Positions 20,976 to 31,226 of a stretch of 64,000 nucleotides of DNA are shown piece by piece. How positions within the stretch are numbered: the stretch's first letter is position 1; each line of letters opens with the position of its first letter. A model generated the notes under the pieces. It was not told where the DNA came from. It ran no database searches and saw only the letters and a list, made by a program, of their open reading frames with translations. The stretch comes from Pseudomonas brassicacearum. GTDB lineage: Bacteria; Pseudomonadota; Gammaproteobacteria; Pseudomonadales; Pseudomonadaceae. A program made the position numbers and the translations under genes. The DNA lies in contig NZ_CP045701.2 of assembly GCF_009601685.2 (NCBI RefSeq), forward strand, positions 3,906,001 to 3,970,000. Direction: 5' to 3'.

Positions 20976-21434
20976 ATGCCCGCCGCAGCACATGGATGTC
21001 GTTTGCGTAAAGGTCGAGTAAATGAACCCGACCGAATCTATCTGCTGACTGCCGTGGTGTACCAGCGCCAACCTGTTTTTAGCGATTGGCGACTGGGCCG
21101 GCTGCTCGTCGATCAGTTGCGCTGTGCCGAAGAAGTCTCAATGGTGACCTCCCTCGCCTGGGTAGTGATGCCGGATCATGTGCATTGGCTGGCACAATTG
21201 CATAGCGGCAGTCTGGCCGAGCTGATGAGCCGCATCAAATCCCGCAGCAGCCGAGCGGTCAATCTTGCCCGTTGCCAGCAAGGCCGATTATGGCAGCGAG
21301 GCTACTATGATCGTGCGCTACGCAAGGATGAGGATCTGAAGGACGCTGCACGGTACATCATCAGCAATCCGTTGCGTGCCGGATTGGTGATGCGCGTGGG
21401 TGACTATCCCCTGTGGGATGCCATTTGGATTTGA
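20976..21434 (+). CDS. REP-associated tyrosine transposase (RAYT)
   Basis: 152-aa transposase of the RAYT branch of the Y1/IS200-like (HUH) family. The metal-binding motif is MPDHVHWL (H68, H70) and the nucleophile is one of Y110/Y111 in LWQRGYYDRALRKDED, the usual spacing. RAYTs are single-copy domesticated enzymes thought to move or maintain REP/REPIN sequences. The gene is bracketed by REPINs of the GTAGGAGCTG family, one ending 105 nt upstream and a half-copy beginning 6 nt after the stop, so this is the likely cognate family. The start at 20976 follows GGAG. All key residues are intact. Confidence 0.92.
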   Translation: MPAAAHGCRLRKGRVNEPDRIYLLTAVVYQRQPVFSDWRLGRLLVDQLRCAEEVSMVTSLAWVVMPDHVHWLAQLHSGSLAELMSRIKSRSSRAVNLARCQQGRLWQRGYYDRALRKDEDLKDAARYIISNPLRAGLVMRVGDYPLWDAIWI

Positions 21435-21439
21435 TGAGC

Positions 21440-21629
21440 AAAAAGATCGCAGGCTTCGCCAGCTCCTACATATCGACGCGTTCCCTGTAGGAGCTATGTA
21501 GGAGCTGCGTAGGAGCTGTCGAGTGCAACGAGGCTGCGATCTTTCCAAGACCAATTGAGTCCAAAGCAAAAGATCAAGATCAAGATCAAGATCAAGATCA
21601 AAAGATCGCAGGCTTCGCCAGCTCCTACA
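21440..21629. repeat. Half REP and full REPIN downstream of the RAYT
   Basis: 21440-21470 is one REP arm (aaaagatcgcaggcttcgcc, ending agctcctaca), placed 6 nt after the RAYT stop. About 40 nt on, 11-bp units lead into a full REPIN at 21508-21629 with five AGATCA hexamers in its loop. Confidence 0.85.
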
Positions 21630-21666
21630 TAGGCGTTCCCCCGTGGGAGCTACGATCTTTTAGCCT

Positions 21667-22950
21667 TCAAGCCGCCATGCGCCCCTCGGCAATCGCTTGT
21701 GAGGCGGCCAGCATCGCTCGCAGCAGCACCGCGCAGCCAGCGGCGAGGTCGTCCGGGGCGGCGTTTTCGATTTCGTTGTGGCTGATGCCGCCTTCGCAGG
21801 GCACGAAGATCATGCCGGCCGGGCCCAGTTCGGCGAGGAAGATCGCGTCATGGCCCGCGCCGCTGACGATGTCCAGATGGGACAGGCCCAGCCCCTGGGC
21901 CGCGCTGCGTACGGCGTCGACGCAGCCCTTGTCGAAATACAGCGGCGGGAAGTCGGCCGTGGGTTTCAACTCGAAGGTCAGGCCGTGCTGCCGACAGGTG
22001 TCTTCGATGACCTGCTTGACCTCGGCAATCATCGAATCCAGACGCGCCGGCTCCAGGTGACGAAAGTCCAGGGTCATGCGCACTTCGCCGGGGATGACAT
22101 TGCGCGACCCCGGATAGGCTTGCAGGCAACCCACCGTGCCGCAGGCATGGGGTTGATGACCCAGGGCGGCGCGGTTGACAGCACCGACGATGATCGACGC
22201 GCCCACCAGGGCATCCTTGCGCAGGTGCATCGGGGTCGGGCCGGCGTGGGCTTCGACGCCGCGCAACGTCAGGTCGAACCACTTCTGCCCCAGCGCGCCC
22301 ATCACCACGCCGATGGTCTTGCCTTCGTCTTCGAGGATCGGCCCCTGTTCGATGTGTGCCTCGAAATACGCCCCCACCGGATGCCCACTGACCGGACGCG
22401 AACCCGCATAGCCAATGGCATCGAGCGCCTGGCCCACGCTGATGCCTTCGGCGTCGACCTTGGCGAGGGTTTCTTCGAGGGTGAATTTTTCGGCGAACAC
22501 GCCGGAGCCCATCATGCACGGGGCGAAACGCGAGCCCTCTTCGTTGGTCCAGACCACCACTTCCAACGGTGCCTCGGTTTCGATGTTCAGGTCATTGAGG
22601 GTGCGCAGCACCTCCAGCCCGGAGAGCACGCCAAAGCAGCCGTCGAACTTGCCGCCGGTGGGCTGGGTGTCGATGTGGCTGCCGGTCATCACCGGCGGCA
22701 GGTTCGGATTGCGCCCCGGGCGACGGGCGAAGATATTGCCCACCGCATCGATGCTGACAGTGCAGCCCGCCGCCTGGGTCCATTGCACGAACAGGTCGCG
22801 GGCCTGGCGGTCAAGGTCGGTCAGGGCCAGCCGGCACACCCCACCCTTGACCGTGGCACCGAGCTGGGCCAGGTCCATGAGCGATTGCCACAGGCGATCG
22901 CGGTTGATGTGCTGATGGGTGGATTGCAGAACGTCGATGGCTGCGTTCAT
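21667..22950 (-). CDS. pydC: N-carbamoyl-beta-alanine amidohydrolase (beta-ureidopropionase)
   Basis: 427-aa zinc-dependent amidase of the M20/HyuC family. In pyrimidine breakdown it cleaves N-carbamoyl-beta-alanine to beta-alanine, CO2 and ammonia. Metal ligands are visible: H92 (TGSHIDTQPTGGKFDG), D103, E138 (WTNEEGSRFAP), and a late histidine in GGISHNEIENAAPDD. The substrate-recognition segment VEAHAGPTPMHLRKDALVGA is present. The start at 22950 is chosen for the GGAG site 10 nt upstream. It is cotranscribed with the NCS1 permease and divergent from the dihydropyrimidinase. Allantoate amidohydrolase is a close relative, but the neighbours point to the pyrimidine pathway. Confidence 0.88.
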   Translation of the reverse strand: MNAAIDVLQSTHQHINRDRLWQSLMDLAQLGATVKGGVCRLALTDLDRQARDLFVQWTQAAGCTVSIDAVGNIFARRPGRNPNLPPVMTGSHIDTQPTGGKFDGCFGVLSGLEVLRTLNDLNIETEAPLEVVVWTNEEGSRFAPCMMGSGVFAEKFTLEETLAKVDAEGISVGQALDAIGYAGSRPVSGHPVGAYFEAHIEQGPILEDEGKTIGVVMGALGQKWFDLTLRGVEAHAGPTPMHLRKDALVGASIIVGAVNRAALGHQPHACGTVGCLQAYPGSRNVIPGEVRMTLDFRHLEPARLDSMIAEVKQVIEDTCRQHGLTFELKPTADFPPLYFDKGCVDAVRSAAQGLGLSHLDIVSGAGHDAIFLAELGPAGMIFVPCEGGISHNEIENAAPDDLAAGCAVLLRAMLAASQAIAEGRMAA

Positions 22951-23017
22951 GGGGATCTCCATTTTTTCAGGCATGTTTTTGGTGTGCTTGAGGCCGCTAT
23001 CGCGATGAGGCCCTCCT

Positions 23018-24496
23018 TCACACCGCTGTTTTGGCAACGGACGGGCTCGCTCGCAGACTGCACAACCCGTAATAAATCACCCCGCCCAGCGCCGAGCCGG
23101 TGAACCAGCCGTAGCTGTAGAACCAACTGAACGCATCGCTGCCCAGGGACAGCAGCGTCAGCACCACCGGCACGCCAAAGGCGATGAAGCCGTTCCAGTT
23201 CCACGCCGGGTAGACGTCGTCGCGGTACAGCCCGGCCAGGTCCAGTTGCTGTTTCTTGATCAGGAAATAATCCACCACCATGATCCCGGCAATCGGCCCC
23301 AGCAGGCTCGAATAACCCAGCAGCCAGTTGGAGTAGACCGACTCAAGGCTGACCTCGGAGACGATCAGGCCAAGTTTCTTCAACAGTTCGTGGGCCATCA
23401 GCGCCAACCCCACCAGCCCGGTGAGCATCACCGCCTTGGTGCGGCCGATCAGTTTCGGCGCCAGGTTCTGGAAGTCGTTGGTGGGCGAGACGATGTTGGC
23501 GGCGGTGTTGGTCGAGAGCGTGGCGACAATGATCAGGACCATCGCCAGGGCCACCCACACAGGGCTCTGGATGTGCCCGATCAAGCTCACCGGGTCGGAG
23601 ACGGTCACCCCCACCAGTTTTTCCGAGGCCGCGGTCATGACCACACCGAGGGAGGCGAACAGGAACATGGTCAATGGCAGGCCGATGACCTGCCCCACGA
23701 TCTGGTCTTTCTGGCTCTTGGCATAACGGCTGAAGTCAGGAATGTTCAACGACAGGGTGGCCCAGAAACCGACCATGGCCGTCAGCCCGGCCAGGAAATA
23801 GCTGGTCACGCCAGCCCCTTCGGGACGCTTGGCCGGGACCGCCATCAGTTCAGTCATCGAAACGTTGGGCAATGCCCATAGCAACAGCCCCGCGCCCACC
23901 AGCACCAACAGTGGCGCAGACAAGGTTTCCAGCCACTTGATCGACTCGGCGCCGCGCAACACCACCCACAGGTTGATGACCCAGAACAGCATGAAGCCGA
24001 TCACTTCGCCGGTGCCACCCAGGCTCTTCCAGCCTTCGAACACCGAGCCGAGAAGCAGGTGGATCGCCAGTCCGCCGAACATCGTCTGGATGCCGAACCA
24101 GCCACAAGCCACCAGGGCGCGAATCAGGCACGGCACGTTGGAGCCAATCACGCCGAAGGATGAGCGCAACAGCACCGGAAACGGAATGCCGTACTTGGTC
24201 CCGGCAAAGGCATTGAGGGTCAGGGGGATCAGCACGATGATGTTGGCAAACAGAATCGCCAGCAGCGCCTCGCCCACCGTCAAGCCGAAATAGGCAGTGA
24301 GCACACCGCCCAAGGTGTAGGTCGGCACGCAGATCGCCATGCCCACCCACAATGCGGTGATGTGCCATTTGTTCCAGGTTCGCTCGTGCACCTGGGTCGG
24401 CGCAATGTCGTGGTTATAACGGGGGCTGTCGAGGACGTCGCTGCCGGCTTCAAGCTCGAACAACCCGTCGCGCTCAGTCACTGTTGATCTGGTCAT
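23018..24496 (-). CDS. NCS1-family nucleobase/hydantoin permease
   Basis: 492-aa inner-membrane cation symporter of the NCS1 family, with about 12 hydrophobic helices. The family opening DIAPTQVHERTWNKWHITAL is followed by the first helix, and GTKYGIPFPVLLRSSFGVIG is the conserved loop between helices. LSLNIPDFSRYAK matches the NCS1 substrate/cation site region. Uracil, dihydropyrimidines or hydantoins are plausible substrates given the locus. The start at 24496 (MTRSTV) has GTGGAG upstream; an in-frame ATG at 24529 lacks a clear ribosome site. It lies 67 nt upstream of pydC in the same direction. Confidence 0.9.
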   Translation of the reverse strand: MTRSTVTERDGLFELEAGSDVLDSPRYNHDIAPTQVHERTWNKWHITALWVGMAICVPTYTLGGVLTAYFGLTVGEALLAILFANIIVLIPLTLNAFAGTKYGIPFPVLLRSSFGVIGSNVPCLIRALVACGWFGIQTMFGGLAIHLLLGSVFEGWKSLGGTGEVIGFMLFWVINLWVVLRGAESIKWLETLSAPLLVLVGAGLLLWALPNVSMTELMAVPAKRPEGAGVTSYFLAGLTAMVGFWATLSLNIPDFSRYAKSQKDQIVGQVIGLPLTMFLFASLGVVMTAASEKLVGVTVSDPVSLIGHIQSPVWVALAMVLIIVATLSTNTAANIVSPTNDFQNLAPKLIGRTKAVMLTGLVGLALMAHELLKKLGLIVSEVSLESVYSNWLLGYSSLLGPIAGIMVVDYFLIKKQQLDLAGLYRDDVYPAWNWNGFIAFGVPVVLTLLSLGSDAFSWFYSYGWFTGSALGGVIYYGLCSLRASPSVAKTAV

Positions 24497-24870
24497 GTCC
24501 GCTCCACTGTTTTCATTATTTTTGCTCATCGACTGGCGATGGCCGGAGTACTTGCACGCGTGCTACCGACCACCTCGCCAGACTACGACGGCACTCAATA
24601 ACCGTGCCGAATAACGCGCCGAGCTGACCAGACGATCGATATAACCTTCTCAAACATTTGATATTTAAAGATTTAAAGCCAATTAACCGCCCTGCTTCAC
24701 TTTGTCCTCATCGACTTGAGGCTAGATGACCTGCACGTCCTGTCGAGTTCGAGATTCAAAGTGGTGCACCCCGAATCAAGGCGAGGTGTCTGGACCGCAC
24801 TTCAAGCGCTTTCAAGCCGCTGATTTACCATGACAAATCTCGCTCAAATAATGATCCTGTCAAGTGCGTC

Positions 24871-24896
24871 AAAATGGTGAGCAGGCTCACCATTTT
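24871..24896. promoter_or_regulatory. 26-bp perfect palindrome in the divergent pyd promoter region
   Basis: AAAATGGTGAGC is followed after AG by its exact complement. It sits in the 605-nt region (24497-25101) between the divergent permease and dihydropyrimidinase genes and is the only strong symmetrical site there. Its position suggests an operator for a dimeric regulator, possibly the TetR protein at 29398-30018. The rest of the region is AT-rich toward 25000 and shows no gene. Confidence 0.6.
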
Positions 24897-24990
24897 GGTG
24901 ATTTTCAGATTTAATCGTTTAATTTCAATAAGTTAATTAACGCATAAGCTTATAAAAAATAATCTTGCTCATTTCAATAACTCCAGCTAG

Positions 24991-26541
<1,551 letters not shown>

Positions 26542-26612
26542 GCGAACGCCGTGCGCAGACAAAAAACACTGCCCATCAGAGGCAGCACCTCAAACACCGT
26601 GAGGCCCATTCC

Positions 26613-27980
26613 ATGATCCAGCCCTTGAGTCACCTCCCCCATTCCCTGGAAGACCCGGCCACCCTCGCCGATCGCTTCAGCGACCTGGCGCCGCCGCTCA
26701 ACGCGCGCCAGGCCCACTTGGAAGCGTCCCGCTGCCTGTACTGCTATGACGCGCCGTGTGTGAACGCCTGTCCGAGCGAGATCGACATTCCTTCATTCAT
26801 TCGCAACATCCACCAGGACAATGTCCAAGGCGCGGCGCAGACGATTCTTTCGGCCAACATCCTCGGTGGCAGTTGCGCCCGGGTCTGCCCCACCGAGGTC
26901 CTTTGCCAGCAAGCCTGCGTGCGCAACAACGCCCATGAGTGCGCGCCCGTGTTGATCGGCTCGTTGCAGCGCTACGCCGTAGACAACGCCCACTTCAGCG
27001 AACACCCCTTCCCGCGTGCCGCCGCCACCGGCAAGCGCATCGCCGTGGTCGGGGCCGGGCCGGCGGGGTTGTCGTGTGCACATCGCAGCGCCATGCATGG
27101 CCATGAGGTGGTGATGTTCGAAGCCCGGGAGAAAGCCGGCGGCCTCAACGAATACGGCATCGCCAAGTACAAACTGGTGGACGATTACGCCCAACGTGAA
27201 CTGGACTTCCTGCTGGAGATCGGCGGCATCGAAATCCGCCACGGTCAGAAACTCGGCGAGAACCTGAGCCTGAGCGACCTGCACCAGCAGTTCGACGCGG
27301 TGTTCCTCGGCCTCGGCCTGGCCGCCAGCAAACAACTGGGCCTGAGTGACGAACAAGCGCCAGGGCTGTTGGCCGCCACCGACTACATCCGCGAACTGCG
27401 CCAGGCCGACGACCTCAGCCAGTTGCCCCTGGCCGACCGCTGCATCGTCCTCGGCGCCGGCAACACCGCCATCGACATGGCCGTGCAAATGGCTCGCCTC
27501 GGTGCCCGGGACGTCAGCCTGGTCTACCGTCGCGGCCTTGAAGACATGGGGGCCACCTTGCACGAGCAAGACATCGCCAAGGCCAATCAGGTGCGCCTGC
27601 TGACCTGGGCCCAGCCACAACAGGTGTTGCTCGATGACGGCGGGCATGTGCGCGGCATGCGCTTCTCCCGCACGCATATGGAGAACGGCCGGCTGGTCAT
27701 CGGCACCGACACCTTCGACCTGCCCGCCGACGCCATTTTCAAAGCCATCGGCCAGGCCTTCGACGACAACGCACTGTTGGACCCGCTGGCCCGGGAACTC
27801 AAGCGCCAGGACGGACGGATTTTGGTGGACGAACACCTGCGCACCAGCATTCCCGGTGTCTACGCCGGCGGTGACTGCACCAGCCTGGACCAGGACCTCA
27901 CGGTGCAAGCCGTGCAGCATGGCAAGCTCGCCGCCGAGGCGATCAACGCTCAACTGATGCTCAACGTGGAGGCTGCGTAA
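26613..27980 (+). CDS. preT: NAD(P)H-dependent dihydropyrimidine dehydrogenase subunit (PreT/PydX)
   Basis: 455-aa small-subunit-like flavoprotein of dihydropyrimidine dehydrogenase, which feeds electrons from NAD(P)H to PreA. The N-terminal part carries cysteine clusters (CLYCYDAPCVNACP and CARVCPTEVLCQQAC) for two Fe-S clusters. The FAD motif VVGAGPAGLSCAH follows at about 145, and a second dinucleotide site VLGAGNTAIDMAVQMARLG at about 280. It ends with GVYAGGDCTSLDQDLTVQAV, the FAD-contact region. It directly abuts preA. In E. coli the PreT-PreA pair reduces uracil and thymine; the PydX name is used in pseudomonads. Confidence 0.93.
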   Translation: MIQPLSHLPHSLEDPATLADRFSDLAPPLNARQAHLEASRCLYCYDAPCVNACPSEIDIPSFIRNIHQDNVQGAAQTILSANILGGSCARVCPTEVLCQQACVRNNAHECAPVLIGSLQRYAVDNAHFSEHPFPRAAATGKRIAVVGAGPAGLSCAHRSAMHGHEVVMFEAREKAGGLNEYGIAKYKLVDDYAQRELDFLLEIGGIEIRHGQKLGENLSLSDLHQQFDAVFLGLGLAASKQLGLSDEQAPGLLAATDYIRELRQADDLSQLPLADRCIVLGAGNTAIDMAVQMARLGARDVSLVYRRGLEDMGATLHEQDIAKANQVRLLTWAQPQQVLLDDGGHVRGMRFSRTHMENGRLVIGTDTFDLPADAIFKAIGQAFDDNALLDPLARELKRQDGRILVDEHLRTSIPGVYAGGDCTSLDQDLTVQAVQHGKLAAEAINAQLMLNVEAA

Positions 27981-29255
27981 ATGGCCGATCTGTCGATTGT
28001 CTTCGCCGGCATCAAAGCGCCCAATCCGTTCTGGCTGGCCTCCGCGCCACCCACCGACAAGGCCTACAACGTCGTGCGTGCCTTCGAGGCCGGCTGGGGT
28101 GGCGTGGTCTGGAAAACCCTCGGAGAGGATCCGGCGGCGGTGAACGTGTCCTCGCGTTATTCGGCCCACTACGGTGCCAATCGCGAAGTGCTGGGCATCA
28201 ATAACATCGAGCTGATCACCGACCGTTCGCTGGAGATCAACCTGCGGGAAATCACCCAGGTGAAAAAGGACTGGCCGGACCGGGCGTTGATCGTGTCGCT
28301 GATGGTGCCCTGCGTCGAAGAGTCCTGGAAACGCATCCTGCCCTTGGTGGAGGCTACCGGTGCCGATGGTATCGAGCTGAACTTCGGCTGTCCCCACGGC
28401 ATGCCGGAACGGGGCATGGGCGCGGCAGTCGGCCAGGTGCCGGAGTACGTCGAGCAAGTGACCCGCTGGTGCAAGACCTATTGTTCGTTGCCGGTGATCG
28501 TCAAGCTCACGCCGAACATCACCGACATTCGCGTCGCCGCCCGAGCGGCCCATCGCGGCGGCGCGGATGCGGTGTCGTTGATCAATACCATCAACTCCAT
28601 CACCAGCGTCGACCTGGACCGTATGGTCGCCCTGCCCAGCGTTGGCAGCCAAAGCACCCACGGTGGTTACTGCGGCTCGGCGGTCAAGCCCATCGCGCTG
28701 AACATGGTCGCCGAAATCGCCCGCGACCCGCAGACCCAAGGCCTGCCGATCTGCGGCATCGGCGGCATCGGCAGTTGGCGCGACGCCGCCGAATTCATCG
28801 CCCTGGGCAGCGGCGCGGTGCAGGTCTGCACGGCGGCGATGCTGCATGGTTTTCGCATCGTCGAAGAGATGAAGGACGGCCTGTCGCGCTGGATGGACAG
28901 CCAGGGCCACGCCAACCTGCAAGCGTTCTCCGGGCGCGCGGTGGGCAACACCACCGACTGGAAGTACCTGGACATCAACTACCAGGTCATCGCCAAGATC
29001 GACCAGGAGGCGTGCATCGGATGCGGGCGCTGCCACATCGCCTGCGAGGACACCTCACACCAGGCCATCGCCAGCCTCAAGCAGGCTGACGGCACCCATA
29101 AATATGAAGTGATCGATGAAGAGTGCGTGGGCTGCAACCTGTGCCAGATCACCTGCCCGGTGCAGGACTGCATCGAGATGGTGACGGTGGACACCGGCAA
29201 GCCGTTCCTGGATTGGAACCATGATCCGCGTAATCCCTACCATGTAGCGGTCTGA
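27981..29255 (+). CDS. preA: Dihydropyrimidine dehydrogenase catalytic subunit (PreA/PydA)
   Basis: 424-aa catalytic subunit. Residues about 1-310 form a dihydroorotate-dehydrogenase-like FMN barrel starting LSIVFAGIKAPNPFWLASAP, with ELNFGCPHGMPERGMG near the pyrimidine site and ICGIGGIGSWRDAAEFI at the FMN phosphate. The C-terminal part holds two 4Fe-4S motifs, CIGCGRCHIACED and CVGCNLCQITCPVQDC. Reaction: uracil or thymine plus NAD(P)H gives the 5,6-dihydro base. The start codon immediately follows the preT stop, so translation is coupled. Confidence 0.95.
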   Translation: MADLSIVFAGIKAPNPFWLASAPPTDKAYNVVRAFEAGWGGVVWKTLGEDPAAVNVSSRYSAHYGANREVLGINNIELITDRSLEINLREITQVKKDWPDRALIVSLMVPCVEESWKRILPLVEATGADGIELNFGCPHGMPERGMGAAVGQVPEYVEQVTRWCKTYCSLPVIVKLTPNITDIRVAARAAHRGGADAVSLINTINSITSVDLDRMVALPSVGSQSTHGGYCGSAVKPIALNMVAEIARDPQTQGLPICGIGGIGSWRDAAEFIALGSGAVQVCTAAMLHGFRIVEEMKDGLSRWMDSQGHANLQAFSGRAVGNTTDWKYLDINYQVIAKIDQEACIGCGRCHIACEDTSHQAIASLKQADGTHKYEVIDEECVGCNLCQITCPVQDCIEMVTVDTGKPFLDWNHDPRNPYHVAV

Positions 29256-29280
29256 GGACTGAGGTGTCTGGACTGACGCC

Positions 29281-29374
29281 ATCGCGAGCAGGCTCGCTCC
29301 CACACTGGGTCGTGTCGTTCACAGAGTTTGTGTACGCCAGAAATCCACTGTGGGAGCGAGCCTGCTCGCGATAG
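29281..29374. repeat. REP pair between convergent preA and TetR genes
   Basis: Inverted REPs of the GTGGGAGC type: atcgcgagcaggctcgctcc at 29281 and tgggagcgagcctgctcgcg ending near 29374, separated by about 45 nt. The location between convergent genes suits a bidirectional transcript end. Confidence 0.85.
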
Positions 29375-29397
29375 GGCCATCAGCCACACCACAAATT

Positions 29398-30018
29398 TCA
29401 GGGCTCCAACCCAATCCCCCGCAAAATCACACTGGTCACCGTCTGCACCGCCCGTTCGAACTGCATGTCCGACAGCGGCTGGTGGTCGTTGAGAATGTTG
29501 ATCTGGTGGTCGAAGTCGGCGTAGTGCTGGGTCGAGGCCCAGATCATGTAGAGCAGGCTTGAAGGCTCCACCGGCAGGATGCGTTTGTCCTCCACCCATT
29601 GGCGGATTTTCGCTTCCTTCATCTTGGCCCAGTCGTAGAGGCTGGCGTCCAGGGCCTGGCCCAGCGTTGGGGCGCCGTGGATGATTTCGTTGGCCCAGAC
29701 CTTCGAGCCGTAGGGCCGGCTGCGGGAGTGGTTCATCTTGGCGCGGATGTAGCTGCTGAGCACCACCCGTGGGTCGTCGAACATTTCGAAGCACAAGGCG
29801 TCCTGCTTCCAGACCTCCAGCAGGTCGAACAGCACGGCGCTGTACAGTTCGCTCTTGGTGCTGAAGTAATAATGCAGGTTGGAACGGGGCAATTGCACTT
29901 CGGCGGCAATGTCGGCCATGGCGGTGCTGCCGAAGCCTTTTTCGGCAAAGACCTTCTCGGCGGCCAACAGGATTTTCTCGACGTTACTGCGACGAATCTC
30001 GATCTTGTGATTGCCCAT
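29398..30018 (-). CDS. TetR-family regulator of the pyrimidine locus (RutR-like)
   Basis: 206-aa TetR-type repressor. The helix-turn-helix is at about 15-55 (ILLAAEKVFAEKGFGSTAMA, then LPRSNLHYYFSTKSELYSAV). The C-terminal domain resembles the RutR/YcdC group (SSLLYMIWASTQHYADFDHQ), which in E. coli senses uracil. It is convergent with preA and separated by a REP pair; the start at 30018 follows GGGAG. It is a plausible regulator of the pyd genes through the palindrome at 24871-24896, but that link is inferred. Confidence 0.85.
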   Translation of the reverse strand: MGNHKIEIRRSNVEKILLAAEKVFAEKGFGSTAMADIAAEVQLPRSNLHYYFSTKSELYSAVLFDLLEVWKQDALCFEMFDDPRVVLSSYIRAKMNHSRSRPYGSKVWANEIIHGAPTLGQALDASLYDWAKMKEAKIRQWVEDKRILPVEPSSLLYMIWASTQHYADFDHQINILNDHQPLSDMQFERAVQTVTSVILRGIGLEP

Positions 30019-30086
30019 GAGGGCTCCCTGGCAACAGCGTTGGTCAAGACTAGCATTCACCCACTTCTGAAAACACTGGGGAGCCC

Positions 30087-30770
30087 TGTAGGAGCTGGCG
30101 AAGCCTGCGATCTTTTGATCTTGATCTTGATCTTGATCTTGATCTTCCGACTCAATCGGCAATGGAAAGATCGCAGCCTCGTTGCACTCGACAGCTCCTA
30201 CACAACTCCTACAGCTCATACGGTAGGCCTCTGTAGGAGCTGGCGAAGCCTGCGATCTTTTGATCTGGATCTTTCGCTCACGACTCAATTGGCAGTGGAA
30301 AGATCGCAGCCTCGTTGCACTCGACAGCTCCTACACAACTCCTACAGCTCATACGGTAGGCCTCTGTAGGAGCTGGCGAAGCCTGCGATCTTTTGATCTT
30401 GATCTTTCACTTCCGACTCAATCGGCAATGGAAAGATCGCAGCCTCGTTGCACTCGACAGCTCCTACACAACTCCTACAGCTCATACGGTAGGCCTCTGT
30501 AGGAGCTGGCGAAGCCTGCGATCTTTTGATCTTGATCTTGATCTTTCACTTCCGACTCAATTGGCAGTGGAAAGATCGCAGCCTCGTTGCACTCGACAGC
30601 TCCTACACAACTCCTACAGCTCATACGGTAGGCCTCTGTAGGAGCTGGCGAAGCCTGCGATCTTTTGATCTTGATCTTGATCTTGATCTTCCGACTCAAT
30701 CGGCAATGGAAAGATCGCAGCCTCGTTGCACTCGACAGCTCCTACACAGCTCCACACAGCTCCACACAGC
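30087..30770. repeat. Tandem array of five REPINs
   Basis: Five head-to-tail units begin at 30087, 30232, 30365, 30498 and 30637 (lengths 145, 133, 133, 139 and about 134). Each has the arm tgtaggagctggcgaagcc, a loop of GATCTT hexamers, and the complementary arm ending cgacagctcctaca. A constant linker containing ctcatacggtaggcctc separates the first four from their neighbours. Unit lengths differ by multiples of 6 bp because the hexamer count differs. Degenerate 11-bp units follow to about 30810. The array lies downstream of no coding gene and fills most of the space before the DUF6124 remnant. Confidence 0.9.
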
Positions 30771-30839
30771 TCCTACGCAACGCTTACACAACGCCTACAC
30801 AGCTGCAACAGAGGCCAGCGGGAGCATGCGCCCTCAGCG

Positions 30840-31184
30840 CTATGTCGACTGGCGTGCTTCGACGTTGTCCAACGCGCGGTTTGCCAGCATTGCGCTCAGT
30901 TCAATCGATTGCTGGATGCCCAGGGCGATATGGCGCCTGGAACCTTCCAGGTCAAAGGCCAGGTCACTGACCATGGCATTGGCCGAGGCCAGGTTTTCGC
31001 TGAGGTTGGCGAGCAGGGTTTAGGTGTCGACGCCATGGGCGACGGTGAACAGCTGGCCGGGATCGGACTCGGGTTTGCTGGGTTTGGGCTTGAGGTAGGA
31101 GTCGAGGATGCGGTCGGCGGCTTTGTCGAATGCTTTTGTGTTGGATGGATCGGTGTCCGGTGGGTTGGGGGTTACTTTGAACGT
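30840..31184 (-). pseudogene. DUF6124 family gene with lost start and in-frame stop
   Basis: A 114-codon frame reading TFKVTPNPPDTDPSNTKAFD, then AADRILDSYLKPKP, and ending NRALDNVEARQST matches DUF6124 proteins, a family common in several copies in fluorescent pseudomonads (function unknown). Intact members start MFKVTPNPP. Here the expected ATG is ACG (31184-31182), 8 nt after a GGAG site. A TAA at 31022-31020 interrupts the frame after GVDT, where the family has a glutamate, so GAA to TAA is a likely single change. The frame stays open on both sides. Two independent lesions argue for a dead gene. Confidence 0.75.
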
Positions 31185-31226
31185 AGATGAAGCTCCGATG
31201 CTGTAGAAGGGAGCCAACACCCTCTC

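Noticed and set aside
24497..24529. Longer NCS1 permease start at 24529
   Set aside because: It is in frame but lacks a clear ribosome site. The ATG at 24496 has GTGGAG before it. It remains an alternative.
26793..29036. 747-aa open frame antisense to preT/preA
   Set aside because: It is a GC-driven shadow of two well-supported genes on the plus strand. It has no recognisable domain and no ribosome site.
30087..30770. Possible CRISPR array
   Set aside because: The repeating unit is 133-145 bp, palindromic, and the intervals are conserved rather than unique. It is a REPIN array, and no cas genes are present.
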